Notes: generated from the letters alone by a model not told the origin. A stretch of DNA of 64,000 nucleotides from Gari tellinella (GCA_922989275.2 OV277866.1:55729246-55793245), one strand, 5' to 3'. Positions 1-11,771 are shown, numbered from the stretch's first letter. Program-made: numbers and translations.

Positions 1-414
1 CTCTATGTTGTTACTACTCACTAGAATCGTCACAACATAGGGTTTGGTAAAGACATACTGGAAAAAATTGAAGAAAGCTTTGTAACATTTCCTTTTATTT
101 GGAGCTCTGTTTCATGGCTTTATGAGCCGTTCGGGATACAGGGGCTTCAACTGTTGTGTGAACTATCCAGCCATTGGCCTTTAATGCTACCATTGTGTGT
201 TAGATAAAACCTTTTTGAACATTCTGCTTTAGCAACTATGCATAATTCAAACATTTGTGGGCTGGGTTTTTTATTCACTTTTATTTCTCGTCTGAAGTGA
301 ATGGGTGCTATATCATTAAACTGTAAGAACAAGTCTTTTTATCTCGCATTGCTTACAGAGCTTCTTGTCCGTCAGTTGTATTAATGCACAATACCCTGTC
401 ACTGCCATATGTAC
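1..414. other. Non-coding stretch, nothing recognised
   Basis: No splice-compatible exon, repeat terminus or RNA gene was recognised here. The only longer reading frame is short and has no family resemblance. Confidence 0.5.
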
Positions 415-666
415 TTAACCCATTACCCCATAAATATGCCTTTTTTCGCCTTTAATTTATTTCTCCACTGAGAAAAATAGTTCCAATTTATACAGTTATG
501 AAAATGTATGACAAGAACTATTTTCAATATTCTAGTAGATGGTAGCTTAAAACAGGCTGAAAGTAAAGCAGAATGTGCCTTAAGGCACATTCTGCTTTAC
601 TTTCAACCTGTTTTAAGTGGTAATGTGTTTGCTAGACTAGAAACAGGCTATGGGGTAATGGGTTAA
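415..666. mobile_element. MITE family A copy
   Basis: TTAA at both ends with inverted termini of the TTAACCCATTACCCCATA type. The centre is a near-perfect palindrome around GTGCCTTAAGGCAC whose arms contain GAAAGTAAAGCAGAATG. TTAA flanks and a terminus starting CCC are the hallmarks of piggyBac-type elements, so a non-autonomous piggyBac-like MITE is the best reading; no transposase is present. Confidence 0.8.
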
Positions 667-927
667 AGTTGACTTTGCAAACAGTTTTGATCCAGATCAG
701 ATGCTGCATCTGATCGGGATCCAAATTGTTTGGCACTTTATCAATATTTATGCAGTCAAAACTTCAAATTTGGCATACATTTTCAGACAAAAATATTTAG
801 CAAAAGATATTTTGTCTGGGAAAGGGTATAGGCAGTTAAATTTTGGCAGTTGTAATTTTAAATATTTTAACTTTATTTCCTGCTTAAAACCAGAAATGAA
901 AAGGTGGTTTTATGGAGTAATGGGTTA
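663..927. mobile_element. Chimeric TTAA element with GATCAGA palindrome
   Basis: Shares its left TTAA with the preceding family A copy and ends with a family-A-like terminus (GGAGTAATGGGTTAA). Inside, about 678-736, is an imperfect palindrome of the AAACAGTTTTGATCC/GATCAGATGC type used by families D, E and G. It looks like a recombinant or abutting pair of elements. Confidence 0.5.
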
Positions 928-1044
928 AAACTGTCCATGCATCTTTTTTGCAATGGTTCATGAACTTAAGCGTACAAAGCAGTTAAAGCGTGAAAACAAT
1001 AGACTGTCTCCAGCATTTCTAAGATTTGAATAATTTAGAACATC

Positions 1045-1110
1045 AAGCAGTTTGGATCCAGATGAGACGCTGAGTTACTCAGCATCTAATCTGGATCCAA
1101 ACTGTTTGTA
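1045..1110. repeat. Stand-alone core palindrome (family E type)
   Basis: Inverted repeat with arms CAGTTTGGATCCAGATGAGA and its complement, separated by a few bases. It is the core seen inside family E and G elements but without recognisable outer termini. Confidence 0.7.
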
Positions 1111-1837
1111 AAAGGTATTGGAATTGTGGCCATAGCTTGCTGAAGGTTAAACACAGGTTGAGCTGTAAAGGTTTGTCTGAGTGGGTGTATAAATTATTTC
1201 TCCTAATGCATTCTGTCATATTTAAACGTTAGAAAGAAATGGCCTAGTCTTGCCTCTCTTCAACCCAATGTTCACTGAAACATCATTTTTGAAGTTGATG
1301 TAAAATTCACTCAGATATATGTCTGTAAAGTGGTAGCATGCAGCATCAATTGGTGGCAAGATTTCTGAAGCAGATATTTTGTCATTTCTATGATGACAGA
1401 TTGTGAACCGTGAAATAGACATATTTCATCAAACTGCTGAATCCAGAACCCTCCGTGATAATCAATATCAAACCAATGGTTTTGGGGGAGATTTTCCCCC
1501 TCTCAATCAAGCCAGTGTTAGTAATCCAAAGAAGATATCCCAAAAATAGATTAATAGGCTGTCTAAAAGAAAAGTGACTGCTTAATGCAGGACACAGATA
1601 ATGCAGAAATTTCCTATAGGAACAACTACACTAAATAACTTTTAGTACGGTCAAACTCTTGTTAATGTTAAACAGCCATTTGTTGAAGCATGTGAAGTTT
1701 GTAAATCTCTAAAACAGACATAATTGCTTTATGCAGGTTAAAAATAAAGCAAAAAGCTTCTTTAGGAGCTTTTTGCTTTACTTTTAACCTGCACTAAGCT
1801 GCCACATGTCTTAAAGACTGGCAATTCATCTTTCTTT
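1111..1837. other. Non-coding stretch with one palindrome
   Basis: No gene recognised. A hairpin-forming inverted repeat lies at about 1735-1800 (arms around AAAGCAAAAAGCTTC), similar to the family F core, without clear outer ends. Confidence 0.5.
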
Positions 1838-2198
1838 TTAACCCTTTCCCCATAGAAGCATCTTTTGTCGCATTTAATTTATTACTCCACTGAAGACAAT
1901 ATTAAGATCCAATCATTTACAGTCATAAACAGTTACCCCCAAAAAAGAGAAATATTTTCTTAACTCTTGCAGATGATAGCTTAAAGCAGGCTGAAAGTAA
2001 AGCAGACTAATCAACATACACTCATGAATATGTACTATTAGAAATATTTTCTACATCTTAGCAGATGGTATCTTACAGTTCATGTATGTTGAAAGTAAAG
2101 CAGAATTCACCTAAAGGCACATTCTGATTTACTTTCAACCTGCATTCAGTTGCCACGTATTTCCAGTTCTAGAAACAGGCTATAGAGAAAAGCGTTAA
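1838..2198. mobile_element. MITE family A copy with internal duplication
   Basis: TTAACCC-type left terminus and TTAA at the right end. At 361 bp it is about 110 bp longer than other copies, because the segment containing 'catgaatatgta...tagcagatggta' is present twice before the palindromic core. Confidence 0.65.
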
Positions 2199-2406
2199 TA
2201 ATTACTTGATGCAATTTGGACTGTACATGACTGTGCTCATTAATAGAATAGCTGTGACTGAAGGTTTCAGAAGAATAGTACTACCGTATTAGTCCTTTGA
2301 TGTGGGGAGACTCTGGCATGCCTAGAGATGACATTTGGGACCTGCAGTTGATAGAGTGCTATAGTTATACCCTCATCATGCTAGGCAACAACTTGAATCA
2401 CATTCC

Positions 2407-2471
2407 CAAACAGTTTGGATCAAGATCAGACGCCCAGTAACTTGGCGTCTGATCAGGATCCAAACTGTTTG
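2407..2471. repeat. Stand-alone core palindrome (family E type)
   Basis: Inverted repeat beginning CAAACAGTTTGGATC and ending GATCCAAACTGTTTG, with GATCAGACGCC/GGCGTCTGATC inside. Confidence 0.75.
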
Positions 2472-2983
2472 TTACTTTGAGTTTTATTTCAAATGGAAAT
2501 GCAACAGACATCAGTTTTGTTGAAGTTTATCCATTGCTCAAAGAGTTAGAAGTGGTTGTTGTTTGTATGCAAAGCTGTACTTACTGCCACTTTGTTAGTT
2601 GAGACAAAAGTGTGTCCTATTTTAACACTTACTCCATAAATGGGCCATTTGTTCCTCTACTGTAGAACTTCAGTTTGAGCTTTCTTATTTACTCTCAAAC
2701 ACTTAACATAATCAACAGACACTCTCTTTAGTGGCTGCTATTCAGGCTTTGCTAAGATATACGGTATGTATGAAATGGACCCCAAAGTTTCCTGCTCTGT
2801 AATAGTGTTCTTTAATGTTGAAAAGCCGTTCTCACCACTGGTCTTTACTATTTTCAAGCTAATTAAATTATATTTTTTTCTGCTGCTGTTCTAAAAATAG
2901 AATTTTCACCCCAAAAAAAGATGAGACCCTGTGTTATGTGTCCTCTTGTCAGGATCCAAACTGGTTGCAAAGGTTATCGTGAT
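2472..2983. other. Non-coding stretch, degenerate family E remnant
   Basis: No gene recognised. The right part (about 2830-2980) carries 'tgctgctgttctaaaaatagaatttt' and a single GGATCCAAACTGG arm, consistent with a decayed family E element. Confidence 0.4.
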
Positions 2984-3229
2984 TTAATCCATTAACCCAT
3001 AAATACGGTTTTTTACGCCTATAATATAGTCTGAAAAAAATAGTTCCCTTTTATACACTTATGAATATGTATCATAAGAAATATTTTCTACATCCTAGCA
3101 GATAATAGCTTAAAGCAGGTTAAAAGTAAACCAGAATGCGCCTTAATGCGCATTCTGGTTTACTTTCAACCTGCTTTAAGTGATCACATATCTTCAATAC
3201 TAGAAACAGGCTATGGAGTAATGGGTTAA
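2984..3229. mobile_element. MITE family A copy
   Basis: TTAA-flanked. Central palindrome centred on GCGCCTTAATGCGC, arms reading GTAAACCAGAATG. Right terminus CTATGGAGTAATGGGTTAA. Confidence 0.75.
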
Positions 3230-3251
3230 CTGCTAACATACAAAGAGTTAA

Positions 3252-3360
3252 ATTGCCTCATGTTGTCATGCCTCCAGTTTACTGCAAGTTATCATATATC
3301 TGAAGCAATTGCCTCATGTTGTCATGCCTCCAGTTTACTGCAAGTTATATATCTGAAGCA
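3252..3360. repeat. Tandem duplication, 56 bp unit
   Basis: The segment starting ATTGCCTCATGTTGTCATGC occurs at 3252 and again at 3308. The two copies are nearly identical apart from a 3-base difference near the end of the second. Confidence 0.85.
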
Positions 3361-3670
3361 GGAAATTTTTCTCTAGCTTTAAATGCCCTGTTACATCTTA
3401 CAAACAATGTCTTTGCCAAAACATATGATAAACTTAGACCAAACTGTGAAGATTGATTTATGTCTTCCTGTACAACCCCTTAATGTGTTGCAGGGATCTT
3501 TGAAAAGGGCTGGAGTTCTCATTTTCAAGGGTTCAAATTGAAACCATTTCTCCATAACTACCAGTGCAACTTGTCTATAACTAACTAATATAGGGTTATA
3601 AATTGTATAATTATGTAAAGTACTTCCTGAAACAGCTTTTAGTTTTTCAGCTGTACTTTCAAAATCCGCT

Positions 3671-3907
3671 TTAACCCATTACCCCATAGCCTGTTTCTAG
3701 TTTTGAAAACAAGTTACTACTTGAACCAGGCCCTAAGGCGCATTCTGCTTAACTTTCAGCCAGCTTTAAGCCAAAAATCTGCTAGAATATAGAAAATATT
3801 TCTTACGGTACATTATTCATAAGGGTGTAAATTGGAGCTATATATTTTCCTCAGTGGGTGAATAAACTAGAGGCGTAAAAAGACGTATTTATGGGGTAAT
3901 GGGTTAA
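3671..3907. mobile_element. MITE family A copy
   Basis: Begins TTAACCCATTACCCCATAGC and ends TATGGGGTAATGGGTTAA, so both inverted termini are well preserved. The left arm of its central palindrome is largely lost. Confidence 0.8.
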
Positions 3908-4042
3908 AAACAAAAAACAGTTTATTATGGCTGTGTTATTAGGACAGGGTAGAAGCATGAAACCCGACATGGCAGAACTTTTAAATAAGGGGTTTACAGG
4001 CTGAAATTGGTCTAAGCTATAGATCTAGCTGCACTGAACTTG

Positions 4043-4175
4043 TTAACCCTTTACCTGATAGCCTATTTCTAGGATTGAGATTCCCTATAATATATATTCA
4101 TTACTGATTAAATTTTCTTCAGCGGGGGAATAAATCATATTTGCTAAAAGGCGCTTCTATTAGGGAAAGGGTTAA
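4043..4175. mobile_element. Internally deleted MITE family A copy
   Basis: Both TTAA ends and family A termini are present, but the palindromic core is missing, leaving only 133 bp. Confidence 0.6.
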
Positions 4176-4217
4176 TGCCTGGTGACCAGTTTTCTGCAAT
4201 CAAAGAATTTTCAAATA

Positions 4218-4405
4218 TTTATCCTTTACCCTACAGTTTGTTCCTACTTTTGAAAATGTGTAACCTTTTAAAGCAGATTAAAAGTAAAGCAGAATGTGCC
4301 TTAAGGCACATTCTGCTTTACTTTCAGCCTGCTTTAAGCTACCATCTGCTAGGATATAGAAAATATGTAAAAAATTACTGGCACATATATGGAGTAATGG
4401 GTTAA
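4218..4405. mobile_element. MITE family A copy, left end eroded
   Basis: Excellent central palindrome (CAGAATGTGCCTTAAGGCAC and arms) and right terminus ending GGAGTAATGGGTTAA; the left terminus is diverged and the right arm shortened. Confidence 0.7.
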
Positions 4406-4739
4406 GTTATGAGGGCAGATTCTGCAGACACTATCAGATATAGAAGTGTACAGTGTTATCATACAAGCTGTCTGGTATCAGGCCTGTGCATCATTTACAA
4501 CAGATAAAACTGGGTTTGCCTGTGATTGGGGAAGAAAAATAAGATATGCCGCAGTTTTTGAAAACATAAAAAATCTCACAACAGAACTACAAATACATGT
4601 GAGCATGTAGTCAAGATAAAATAAAAAAGTGTTTTATTTGGGGGGTTTCTGTCACTTTCTATCACAATTGCAAAAGTGTGTGAGCGTTTTTATCTTGCCA
4701 GTATTTTAAAGTCTGGATCTGCATAACTTTTATTCTATT

Positions 4740-4945
4740 TTAACCCTTTGAACCATAGTCACACATTTACGCATCATTTGCAAACAGTGTACTTGTAAAG
4801 AGTAAACTTGTCCTATGCAATTAGCGGAGACCCACTCAGAGGGTTCTTAAACATAAATAGAAGGTGAAACGGTTTGGATCCTGATCAGACACCCAGACAT
4901 TTGGTGTCAGATCTGTATAAAAACTATTTGCAGTTATAAAGTTTT
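4740..4945. mobile_element. Degenerate MITE family C/E remnant
   Basis: Starts like family C (TTAACCCTTTGAACCATAGT, then ACTTGTCCTATGCAA), but the core reads GGATCCTGATCAGACACCC like family E. The right end is not identifiable. Confidence 0.45.
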
Positions 4946-4981
4946 GTCACAAATACATGTGTGTGATTACAGGTATGCACT

Positions 4982-5230
4982 TACAGTGGAGAAAACGTTA
5001 ATATTTCCCGTTTAAACCCAAACGAAATGCAAACGCAAAACACTTATGTGTAGAAAATAACTTTTTGACAATTCTGGTTATTAATATTAAAGTGAGTGGC
5101 AAACATTTTGGAGCCTGATCAGACGCCGGGTTACCCGGCGTCTGATCTGGCTCCAAAAAGTTTGTTTTGGAAATAGTAGTTTTAGCTTAAACACGTTTAT
5201 TGGGAAAGAATAAAGTTTTCTCCACTGCAC
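4982..5230. mobile_element. MITE family G copy
   Basis: Left end TACAGTGGAGAAAACG and right end TTCTCCACTG form inverted termini next to a TA. The core is the palindrome GGAGCCTGATCAGACGCCGG/CCGGCGTCTGATCTGGCTCC. CAGT ends at a TA site suggest a Tc1/mariner or pogo-type MITE. Confidence 0.75.
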
Positions 5231-5660
5231 CTGGTAAAATACAGCTTTATCGAGCCTGCTGATGAGTAAATGCTTATTCTGCTGGTGTTGAATATTCATG
5301 CATAATTTTTCCAATACAGTGTAACCCCTAACAACTTGACACCTAAAAAAAGGGGAAGCCTCAGAAAATGAAAAACTTTATTTTGGTGTCAAATCATTTT
5401 ATCTGAACAAGGAACATCTTGCTTGGTCTGGAAGGGTGTTCACTGTATTATCATTAAACATTGGGCTTTCTTCTAAACTGCTGTGTCTTGAGCCCCACAC
5501 CCCACTATATTTAAAAAAAACAAAACCAACAGTCATTAGAAAGCTCCCTGCCTTAACACTGAATGAATGAAGACAATATTGAATGTATTAATAGTTGAGA
5601 TTGTGAGACATCAAACGCCTTCACTGTTGGTATTTGTTATTGTAACTGTTCTGGACATGC
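5231..5660. other. Non-coding stretch, nothing recognised
   Basis: Simple AT-rich DNA with a short A-run near 5510. No repeat termini or exons were recognised. Confidence 0.45.
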
Positions 5661-5963
5661 TTAACCCATTTGTGCCCATGATCCCATATATGGAACATAG
5701 GCAAACAGTGTAGACTCTGACCAGACGCCGCATTATGCGGCATCTGATCAGAGTCTACACTGTTTGTTGATAGGAATTTCAATATAAAACAAAATGAAAA
5801 TTTTGATCCCATTATGCGGCGTCTGATCAGAGTCTACACTGTTTGCTGATAGGAATTTCAATATAAAATGAAAATGAAAGTTTTGACCAGGCATCCCTTT
5901 GATAAAAAATGGACTAATCCAATATATAAACATGGAAGAATCCACTGGGTATAAATGGGTTAA
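5661..5963. mobile_element. MITE family D copy with internal duplication
   Basis: TTAACCCATTTGTGCCC at the left and ATAAATGGGTTAA at the right. The core palindrome (AGACTCTGACCAGACGCCGC and complement) is followed by a second, tandem copy of its right arm plus flank, starting CATTATGCGG at about 5731 and again at about 5811. This explains why it is about 80 bp longer than the copy at 7413. Confidence 0.8.
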
Positions 5964-6087
5964 TGTGTGCTGACTGTATTCTGTATTTATGAGAAAGAAT
6001 GAAAAACTTTGAAAATGAAACTCAGCTGGAAAAGGTGATCAGAGAATGAATGTAGTTATGCAGAATAGCAAATAGTTATAAAAGACA

Positions 6088-6331
6088 GGCCCCATTTCAT
6101 AAAACTTTGTACGACAAATGTTGTCTTAAGTCATATTATGAAATTCTCAATTACTATTTATTTCTCCATCTAATGCTGTCTTGTGACATCTGTTTGGAAT
6201 CGTCTTGAAAAGACGATTCCAAAGAGATGTCACACGACAGTATTAAATAGAGATATCAGAAATTAAATGTATTTTAAAGTTTTGACTTGCGACCGTTTTT
6301 GTCGTAAGAAATTTTATGAAACAGGCCCCAG
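6088..6331. mobile_element. MITE family H copy
   Basis: Long inverted repeat with ends GGCCCCATTTCATAAAAC and TTTTATGAAACAGGCCCC, and a second inverted pair in the middle (TGGAATCGTCTTGAAAAGAC region). A second copy lies at 28,849. Confidence 0.8.
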
Positions 6332-6583
6332 GTGTGACTGATGAACATCCTTGAAATTGAGCCATTCTGTGACAAAATAACACTTATTGACAAACAGGGC
6401 TGCAGGTAAGGGTGGGTTAGCTGAACATTTTAAACAGTTTACCATTATAACTTTATCTACTTTTGAGTTTGGTTGGGTTCTCATTCTTTAAAATTCCATT
6501 TCCCGGAGGATTTTTAAATCTTACATGTCGGCAAACTTATATTATGCAGCCTTTCATTCAGAAGGTATGGATATCCTCTAAAG

Positions 6584-6672
6584 ACTGGTAATTGCTTAGG
6601 GCAGAACTTAAGAAATGCAGAAAGCTTATTTAGAATCTTTCTGCATTGATTTTGTTCTGCATTATCTGTCTC
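6584..6672. repeat. Palindrome, family F-like core
   Basis: Inverted repeat with arms around AAATGCAGAAAGCTTATT and its complement, without recognisable outer termini. Confidence 0.5.
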
Positions 6673-6717
6673 GTGTTTTGAAGACTTCATTGTGTGTTCA
6701 TTTGAATGGCTGTTTAG

Positions 6718-6940
6718 ACAGGTGACTACTTAAAGCAGGTTGAAAGTAAAGCAGAATGTGCCTAAGGCACATTCTGCTTTACTTTCAACCTGCTTTAAAC
6801 TACCATCTGGTAGGATATCATATATATGTTTCTTTCTTATGATACATACTCATGACTGTAGAAATTTGAACTATTTTCTTCAATGGAGAAATAAATGAAA
6901 TAGAGGCATAAAAACGCATATTTATGGAGTAATAGGTTAA
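6718..6940. mobile_element. MITE family A copy, left end missing
   Basis: Strong palindrome centred on GTGCCTAAGGCAC followed by the usual right half (TAGGATAT, CATACTCATGACTGTA) and a TTAA end. The left terminus has been replaced by unrelated sequence. Confidence 0.65.
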
Positions 6941-7227
6941 TACATGTTTATTTTACATGTCTGTTATATTAGTGCATTGTTTTATTTGTGCAAAATATGA
7001 CTGCTGGTAGTCAGTCAGTTAACTGTGTCTAAATGACTCCTGAGTTGTCGATTATATCAGATATGCAAGCATAGCTAAATGTACAGTGTGGTCGTCATAC
7101 AATGTGTAGTAACGTTTTTCATATATTTAAAAAACATCATATCAATGTAGTCGGTGTGAATATCAATATTTTATGGTAAATATATATTAAAAATCGTTTG
7201 AACTCTTTCATTGCTGGAAGTAGCTGG

Positions 7228-7345
7228 CATAGTAGACTCTGATCAATGCTTAAATAGCGTTTGAGTTGAGTCTGAGATTGTTCTCAAGCATTTGATTGGT
7301 CAGAACAATCTCAGACCCAGCTTAAACTATTCATAAGCAGAGATC
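7228..7345. mobile_element. Fold-back family I copy
   Basis: Arms carry GAGTCTGAGATTGTTCTCAA, GATTGGTCAGA and ACAATCTCAGAC. The same arms occur at 10,436, 37,905, 53,687 and 61,260. Confidence 0.65.
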
Positions 7346-7412
7346 CTGCTAATTGGTGTAGAAGATGAGTGAGGGTAAATTATCCCTTTTTTCATCACAT
7401 TTTTTGATTTCT

Positions 7413-7635
7413 TTAACCCATTTGTGCCCCAGATCCTATATATGGGACATAGGCAAACAGTGTAGACTCGGATCAGACACCGCATTATACGGCGTCTGAT
7501 CAGAGTCTACACTGTTTGCTGAGAGGAATTTCAATATAAAACAAAATGAAAATTTTGACCAGGCATCCCTTTGATATAAAATGGACTAATCCAATACATA
7601 AATATGGAAGAATCCACTGGGCGCAAATGGGTTAA
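7413..7635. mobile_element. MITE family D copy, complete
   Basis: TTAACCCATTTGTGCCCC ... GGGCGCAAATGGGTTAA with TTAA at both ends (223 bp). Core palindrome GATCAGACACCGC/GCGTCTGATCAGAGTC flanked by CAAACAGTG and CACTGTTTG. Confidence 0.85.
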
Positions 7636-8145
7636 ACCTAGTTGTACTTGACATTAAATCGCCAGCTTAGCCCTTTACCCACTCCTCAATGAACATGAAC
7701 AAATCAAGGCAAAGGAATATTTATTGATAGTGTTGAATTAAAAGCAAGATGAAAGTAAAGCAGTATTTAAGGCAGGTGACTGCTTAATTTGAATATGGAC
7801 GATTTGCAAGAGCAGATTGAGATCATTGAAATTGGTTCCAGCTTTGAAAGGGTAAAAACGATGTCTGCTGGTAAAAATGAGATTGTTTTTGTGTTGTCAC
7901 AGTTTGTGTACTCTATACCATCCAGTTCCTCACTTGGCTGATAAAAGCATTACAGATTTATGCATACTGTGGAACCTGTGCTAAACAACCAGTTGAGAAA
8001 CAAATACAGAGGTTTCTAAAAACAGATCTACCGGTATGTAGGTGGATACTGAAAACAAGTTGGTGATAAATGCAAGACTAAAGCAATGCAGATCTTTCCT
8101 TTATGAGCTTTCTTCTTTACTTTTATCATGCATTTAGCTGCTCTC

Positions 8146-8385
8146 AATCCTTCTCTCCCATAGTTTTTTAGTATTGAAGACAGAGTGATGTTGAAAGCAG
8201 ACTGAAAGTTAAGCAGAATGCTCCTGAAGGAGCATTCTGCTTAACTTTCAAACCTGCTTTAAACTACCATCTGCTAGAATATATTAAACATTTCTTTCTA
8301 GTGTATGTTTAAATTGGAACTTATTTGCTTCAGTGGGGGTATAAATTAAGGGCGTAATAAGACAATATATGAGGTAATGAGTTAG
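8146..8385. mobile_element. MITE family A copy, ends degraded
   Basis: Palindrome centred on GCTCCTGAAGGAGC with AAGCAGAATG arms, then the standard right half. The terminal TTAA sites are mutated. Confidence 0.65.
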
Positions 8386-9017
8386 GTCTACAATGGTTGT
8401 TCACCACAGGATTCACTGTACTTTTGTGATAGTTCACTGTAGTACTACAGTTTATAATGTAATTTCATAGACATAATCAGTTACTTGTCATTGATGTGTG
8501 ACACCCTTTATTGTTTTCCTGTTTAATATGGTGGTTTGTGTTTGATATTATGTGTTGCCGTACAAAAACAATAACTTTTAGTTGACCTACACAATCATTA
8601 CATGTACACAAGAGAGATAATTCCTACCAGATTCTGTGATACAGCATCTTTGAAATTCCAAGAGTTACCTTTCTTAGTTTCTTGTTCTGCCACCTGAATA
8701 TTGACAAAACTTGAAAATTGCTATCCTTTGTTTTAAGGTTTAGTTCTATCTGAATTTACATATCAAAAAGTGCTATAAGCATTTGAGTGACTTTGTGCTA
8801 CTACAAAATTTGTCATAATATTATATAAATAAAAGATTTTTGGAAAAAATTGATAAAAAATAACAAACAAATTGACCCGTATTAGCCATCACTGCTTCTA
8901 AAAGTGGTGCGCATCCTGATCAGATACCAATTCAAATGCAGTAGCTGATCTGGTTATACACTGTTGGCAATTACTTGCTGTCCTTCTTTCTTGTTATTGG
9001 TTATTAAGTGCCCTATA
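8386..9017. other. Non-coding stretch, nothing firm
   Basis: AT-rich, no exon recognised. A weak GATCAGATACC palindrome near 8910-8965 resembles the family E core. Confidence 0.4.
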
Positions 9018-9235
9018 GATCGAAACTTCTCTATTATGACCACTAAGTTGTGTTAATTATTACATATTTTGAGACAGGTGACTGCTTAAAGCAAGGTGAC
9101 AGTAAAACAAAAAGCTCCTTTCAGAGTTTTCTGTTTTACTGTCACCTTGCTCTAAGCAGTCTCCTGTGTTTTTAATAATCAATTAGCCTTCTTTTTAGTG
9201 GTCGTAATAGAGCGTGTTTACTGTAGTATACAATG
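9018..9235. mobile_element. MITE family F copy
   Basis: Inverted ends around CTTCTCTATTATGACCACTA and TAGTGGTCGTAATAGAG. The central palindrome has arms GCAAGGTGACAGTAAAAC. Other copies end TACAGTAAAACCTCT. Confidence 0.75.
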
Positions 9236-9284
9236 ATTTCTTGTGCTATGACAGTGCTAACATGTATCAATTTTCATGATATAA

Positions 9285-9500
9285 TGTAAAACCCCTCTAG
9301 TATGATCTCTCAAAAGAAGACCTGTCGGTGATGTTAAAAGCCATGTGGTGGTGTAAAGTAGGGTGAACGTAAAGCAAAAAAAGCTTCATATGTAGCTGTC
9401 TCCTTTCCTTTCATTCTGTTTAAGCATCTAGCTGTAGTAAAATTTTAATACCTAAAGAAAAAAGAATTTTTTGAGAGATCATTTAAGTGAGGTTTTATTT
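9285..9500. mobile_element. Degenerate MITE family F copy
   Basis: Ends read TGTAAAACCCCTCTAGTATG and GTGAGGTTTTATTTTA. The core palindrome is decayed. Confidence 0.5.
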
Positions 9501-10006
9501 TAATGATATTAAAGACACAATTCTTGCCTCAGTATGTCTCTTACAATTGTGGTAAAAATGATATTTTTCAATAGTACATGTATTTAAGTTGGTGCAGATT
9601 CAGTTATACAGTCCATCTTGGATATCTCGAAGTGGCTAAGCCACATTTTAACTTTGAAATGAGATAACACTGTATGTTCTGCATTAAAGAGATCAAAATA
9701 ATGAAATGCATCTGTAGAAATACAGATATTATTGAGTTTGAGATATCAAAGTTGGACTTTGCCTACTTACATTTATATACGCAATTAGACTTAGCCACAT
9801 TACAATTCTCACTTGTATATCCACTATGTATCTCTATGCAGTTTGAGAAAAATGTCACTTTTTAGCATGCCAATTTTGAAGAGTAGCGGGTGCTTATGTA
9901 GACTCACTAGTGTAGACTCACTAGTGTTGGTATCCGTTAGGGTCTAAATTGAGATTAAATTATGGTACTCAAAATATTTGTACTCGGAATAACTTAGACA
10001 CTTGTT
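9501..10006. other. Non-coding stretch with a family L-like fragment
   Basis: About 9605-9670 contains TTGGATATCTCGAAGTGGCTAAGCCAC, resembling the pogo-like ends seen at 46,892. A 16-bp unit (GTGTAGACTCACTA-type) is repeated at about 9896-9925. No gene recognised. Confidence 0.4.
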
Positions 10007-10260
10007 TTAATCCTGTGCTCCATAGCATGTTTCTAGTTTTGAAAACAGGTGACCACTTAAAGTAGGTTGAAAGTAAAGCAGAATGCTCCTTAAGGCGCAT
10101 TCTGCATTACTTTCAGCCTGCTTTAAGCTACCCATCAGCTAGAATATATGAAAATATCTCTTACGATTCATATTTATGACTGTATAAAATGAAACTATTT
10201 TCTTCAGTTGCGGAATACATTAAATGCGTAAGGATGCATATCTATGGAGTAATGGGTTAA
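10007..10260. mobile_element. MITE family A copy
   Basis: TTAA at both ends (254 bp). Core palindrome around GCTCCTTAAGGCGC with GAAAGTAAAGCAGAATG arm. Confidence 0.75.
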
Positions 10261-10435
10261 AAAATGGTTGTATCTGGCATATTATGCTATTATAGATCAG
10301 TTCTTGGGTTTCCAGGTGGCTTGCTAGTTATCCCATAGTTGTCTTACTTCATTAAGTCTGCTGATTGACATAAAAATAATCTGCTTTTGCAAACAGTGTA
10401 GACTGAGATAAAAGGCTAAACTAAAATATGATATG

Positions 10436-10575
10436 CCAGGCCTGAAGGTTATAAAGCTTTGAGTTAAGTTGGAGATAGTTCTCAAGCATATGATTGGTCA
10501 GATTTGAGCTTTTGCTGAAATCTTACCTTAAGAACAATCTCAGACTCAACTCAAACTCTTTATAATCTTAGGACC
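10436..10575. mobile_element. Fold-back family I copy
   Basis: Starts GAAGGTTATAAAGCTTTGAG and ends with the complement CTCAAACTCTTTATAATC. The interior contains GATTGGTCAGATTTGAGC. Confidence 0.65.
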
Positions 10576-11551
10576 TTATCTTTGTCTACACTGTTGTATT
10601 TTTCTATTGAGTAAAATGGATGCATTCTGAATGAATAGATGGACATGTTTGTGTAAAAAAATGCAAGATTTTCATTCTGATTTTCAGCTTTAATGGGTCT
10701 TGCATATTAAACAACAAATCCAGCCAAACTTGTATCAAACTACCGTTATATATGAGATCTGTTATAATAGGTGGTCAGTTAATGCAGGACAAAAGTAATG
10801 CAGAAATCTCCTAAAGAGCTTTCTGCATTACTTTACAGTAGTTTTACATTAATCTGCTTTCTTAAAAACTATGAATTTTTATTTGTATGGTCTTTGATAC
10901 ATATTTGACTGTCGTTTTTATTGACATATTAAACTTTATAAATGTATGTGTTTAAATGCAACATTATATAAGGTCAAAAGTAGATAGTCTTGATCTAAAT
11001 AAAGTTGCTAATGAACATATTTGTTATTTTGATCAAAACTACTGTCCATTTAAAATCAGTGCAAATATGTTTTATGTGAGAATGTTTTATGGTTCATAGG
11101 CTATTGGGTACTGAACCATTGGTATCACCATTTTTAAACCCGACCTCAATCCCTTGTAGAGATTGGAAATAGTTTTATCATTTTTTACCCTGTCACATAC
11201 TGCATTGTTGCTGGCCAATCACTGACAAAGTCTTAAGATTTGGCCAATCACTGACCAGAGTCTGAGGAAACTGGCCAATCACTGACCAGAGTCTTTGGGT
11301 TTCCTCAGAATCCTCCCCAAGGGTTTTCAATTTTATTGCTTTAGAATTTTAAGATATTTTAGTGAGATAGATGTACAACTTTTTTTAGGTAAGTTTTTGT
11401 TGTTATTTAACACAAAGCTATTTTGATTCTTCTTTTCTGTACAGTTTGTTCTCAGTTATATTGTATAATTGTATTTGGATAGAAGTCGGAGATAAAATAT
11501 AGACACAGGTTATATAGCCGTGGCTTGTTTGTTTCAATCCATACCAATACG
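10576..11551. other. Non-coding stretch with small repeats
   Basis: A family-F-like palindrome lies at about 10,771-10,855 (arms around GTAATGCAGAAATCTCC). At 11,213, 11,242 and 11,273 GGCCAATCACTGAC occurs three times in a row with 29-31 bp spacing. No gene recognised. Confidence 0.5.
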
Positions 11552-11733
11552 TTATCCCATTACCCTATAAGCCTGTTTCTAGTTTTGAAGACAGGTGACC
11601 ACTTAAAGCAGCTTGAAAGTAAAGCAGAATGTTGTTTCACCATCTTTTTAGTTGCTATCTACTAGAATATAGAAAATGATTTACCATACTTCAGCTATAG
11701 GCGTAAAAAGGTATATTTAAGGGGTTATGGGTT
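11552..11733. mobile_element. MITE family A copy, internally deleted
   Basis: Left terminus TTATCCCATTACCCTATAAG and right terminus GGGGTTATGGGTTT. Only half of the core palindrome remains. Confidence 0.6.
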
Positions 11734-11771
11734 TCTACAGGATTGGGACTGAGTAAACTGTATTCCCCTGT

